This document shows positions 62,876 to 64,000 of a stretch of 64,000 nucleotides of DNA, in pieces. The position numbers and the translations under genes were made by a program. Origin of the DNA: Daphnia carinata (lineage: Eukaryota; Arthropoda; Branchiopoda; Diplostraca; Daphniidae). The stretch is from positions 2,390,501 through 2,454,500 of the forward strand of contig NC_081331.1 in the NCBI RefSeq assembly GCF_022539665.2, written 5' to 3'. The notes under the pieces were generated by a model. The model did not search any database. It worked only from the letters and a program-made list of their open reading frames with translations, and had not been told where the DNA came from. Each line of letters starts with the position of its first letter. Position 1 is the stretch's first letter.

Positions 62876-64000
62876 TCAGGCATCGCCTTTGAACTTTTTG
62901 CCAGCGTTCTTCTTGCTATTGGCTTTGTTGTTAGTGGCATTGGGTTGTTGCTCTCGTCGTCTAGCTGACGAGGAAGTAGAACTAGCCGATGTTGAGGTGG
63001 ATTCGGCAGGCGAGGCCTCGGCGCCGGGTGTGGGTACGTCGTGACTCTGTTACAACAACAACAGCAAACGAAAACAGGCAATCGAAGTCGCACTTGTCTG
63101 TGATGGCGCGCCATTCAAAACTTAATAGAATAAAACCACGCACCTGAGTAGTAAGGAGGGAAGCGATTGAGTCACCTTCATCCCAAGTATCGACGTCTAT
63201 CATCTCCTTGTCCTTGTCGCCCCCAGTGCCGGGCAGGAGATGACTATCCGTTTCTGAATGGTTCTCCAATATGACTTGACGAACATTTTTCCGTTGAGAG
63301 TCCGTGTGTTGAGGACAGCGAAGCGAGCGGGTACACATCCGGCCCGTGTGCTCCTACGACATAAAAGGCGCTAGGTTATGTTCACCCGATTCAGAGAAGG
63401 TTCTATAGAAATGAATATCTACCGAGATGACGCCGCACATGGTGGTAAGAAGCGTCCGGCGTTCCATCAACCCCATCGTCTCCATTGTATTACCACCAGT
63501 TGATCCAGTATTCAAACTATCGCTCCCGTCGGCTCCTGAAAAAAAAAAAAAAGTTTAATTGTCTTCTCAGTAACTGCAAGTCATCGTTGATAACAAGCGT
63601 AGATCACGAGCTGACGACAAGGTCATTTTTGGACATATTCATTTGAGTGCACGATATTTTAGAGGAAAAAAGAAATGTGTTGGAACTTTTCATGCCTAAT
63701 TATTTCAAAAACGAATTTTGTTTTGTCGCCCATAAGAGTCGTTGAGTCCAGCATTAAAAAAGGCAATGAAATAAGTTAACATTCGACGGTGTAATTTTAT
63801 TACCCGGAACTGTAGACGCCGATGAAGCACCTAGGGCCGGATGACCACCTGAGCTGTTGCTGTTGCTATGGTTATTGTCTCCATTGCCGTTGTTCTTCCA
63901 CTTCTTGCGCCTCGGCGAGTTCTTGTCTTTCTTGTGCAAGTGGTGACGACGTTTGTTCTTGCCTCCACCACCGACCCCGCCGCCTTCTCCGCTCATGATA
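62876..64000 (-). CDS. ATXN7L3: ATXN7L3/Sgf11-like SAGA deubiquitinase-module subunit, 3' part, continues beyond the window
   Basis: Exons 64000(partial)-63804, 63535-63423, 63353-63144 and 63046-62876 (TGA) join in frame. The signature SCA7 domain is spread over exons 2-3: GLMERRTLLTTMCGVIS joined to EHTGRMCTRSLRCPQHTDSQ. It has the conserved Cys and His residues that bind zinc. It is preceded by a basic, Asn/Gly-rich linker (NSPRRKKWKNNGNGDNN) and followed by an acidic block and a Ser/Thr-rich, Lys-rich tail (SKKNAGKKFKGDA). In the family this protein anchors the Usp22/nonstop H2B deubiquitinase in the SAGA coactivator complex. The N-terminal Sgf11 zinc finger must lie beyond base 64000. 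The ATG at 63996 is probably internal. Introns are phase 1, 0 and 0. Confidence 0.9.

Overview
The window looks like nuclear DNA of an arthropod, most likely a branchiopod crustacean such as Daphnia. This is inferred from gene content and architecture; nothing in the sequence names the species. Genes are split by many short GT-AG introns (often 45-110 nt), intergenic DNA is rich in poly-A/T and poly-G runs, and the gene set is animal: GAS2-like, UGDH, PGAP2, P5-type ATPase-like, ionotropic receptor, alpha-amylase, CWF19L2, RPA2, SLC5 transporters, DM4/12-type proteins, GT31 galactosyltransferase and ATXN7L3/Sgf11. I derived exon structures by hand from splice signals, reading-frame continuity and family similarity. 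No tRNA, rRNA or CRISPR array was seen.

Layout. 0-3 kb: 3' end of a Ser/Arg-rich, probably GAS2-like gene with two SxIP motifs. 4.5-8 kb: an inverted duplication whose minus-strand arm holds an intact small tetraspan membrane protein gene and whose plus-strand arm is a frameshifted pseudogene. 8-12 kb: no convincing gene. 12.1-22 kb: a complete GAS2-like (CH + GAR) cytoskeletal linker gene with long introns. 22.7-24.5 kb (-): UDP-glucose 6-dehydrogenase, divergent from PGAP2 (25.3-26.3 kb). 26.5-30.7 kb: a full-length P5B-type ATPase relative that has lost every catalytic signature but keeps an open frame. 31.1-33.1 kb (-): an ionotropic receptor, divergent from a secreted alpha-amylase (33.7-36.9 kb). 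37-39.1 kb: tandem and inverted copies of an AT-rich repeat. 39.2-41.8 kb (-): CWF19L2, divergent from RPA2 (42.2-43.6 kb). 44.2-50.4 kb (-): two tandem SLC5 symporter genes. 51.8-52.5 and 55.4-56.1 kb: two paralogous secreted DM4/12-like proteins. 61.4-62.4 kb: beta-1,3-galactosyltransferase-like gene. 62.9-64 kb (-): 3' part of an ATXN7L3/Sgf11 gene that runs off the window.

The genes form no operon-like pathway. Housekeeping genes (UGDH/PGAP2, CWF19L2/RPA2) sit head to head over short shared promoters. Several neighbours are paralogous (two SLC5, two DM4/12, two probable GAS2-like tails, the inverted tetraspan pair), so local duplication is the main force shaping the region. The most unusual locus is the intact gene for a catalytically dead P5B ATPase-like protein.
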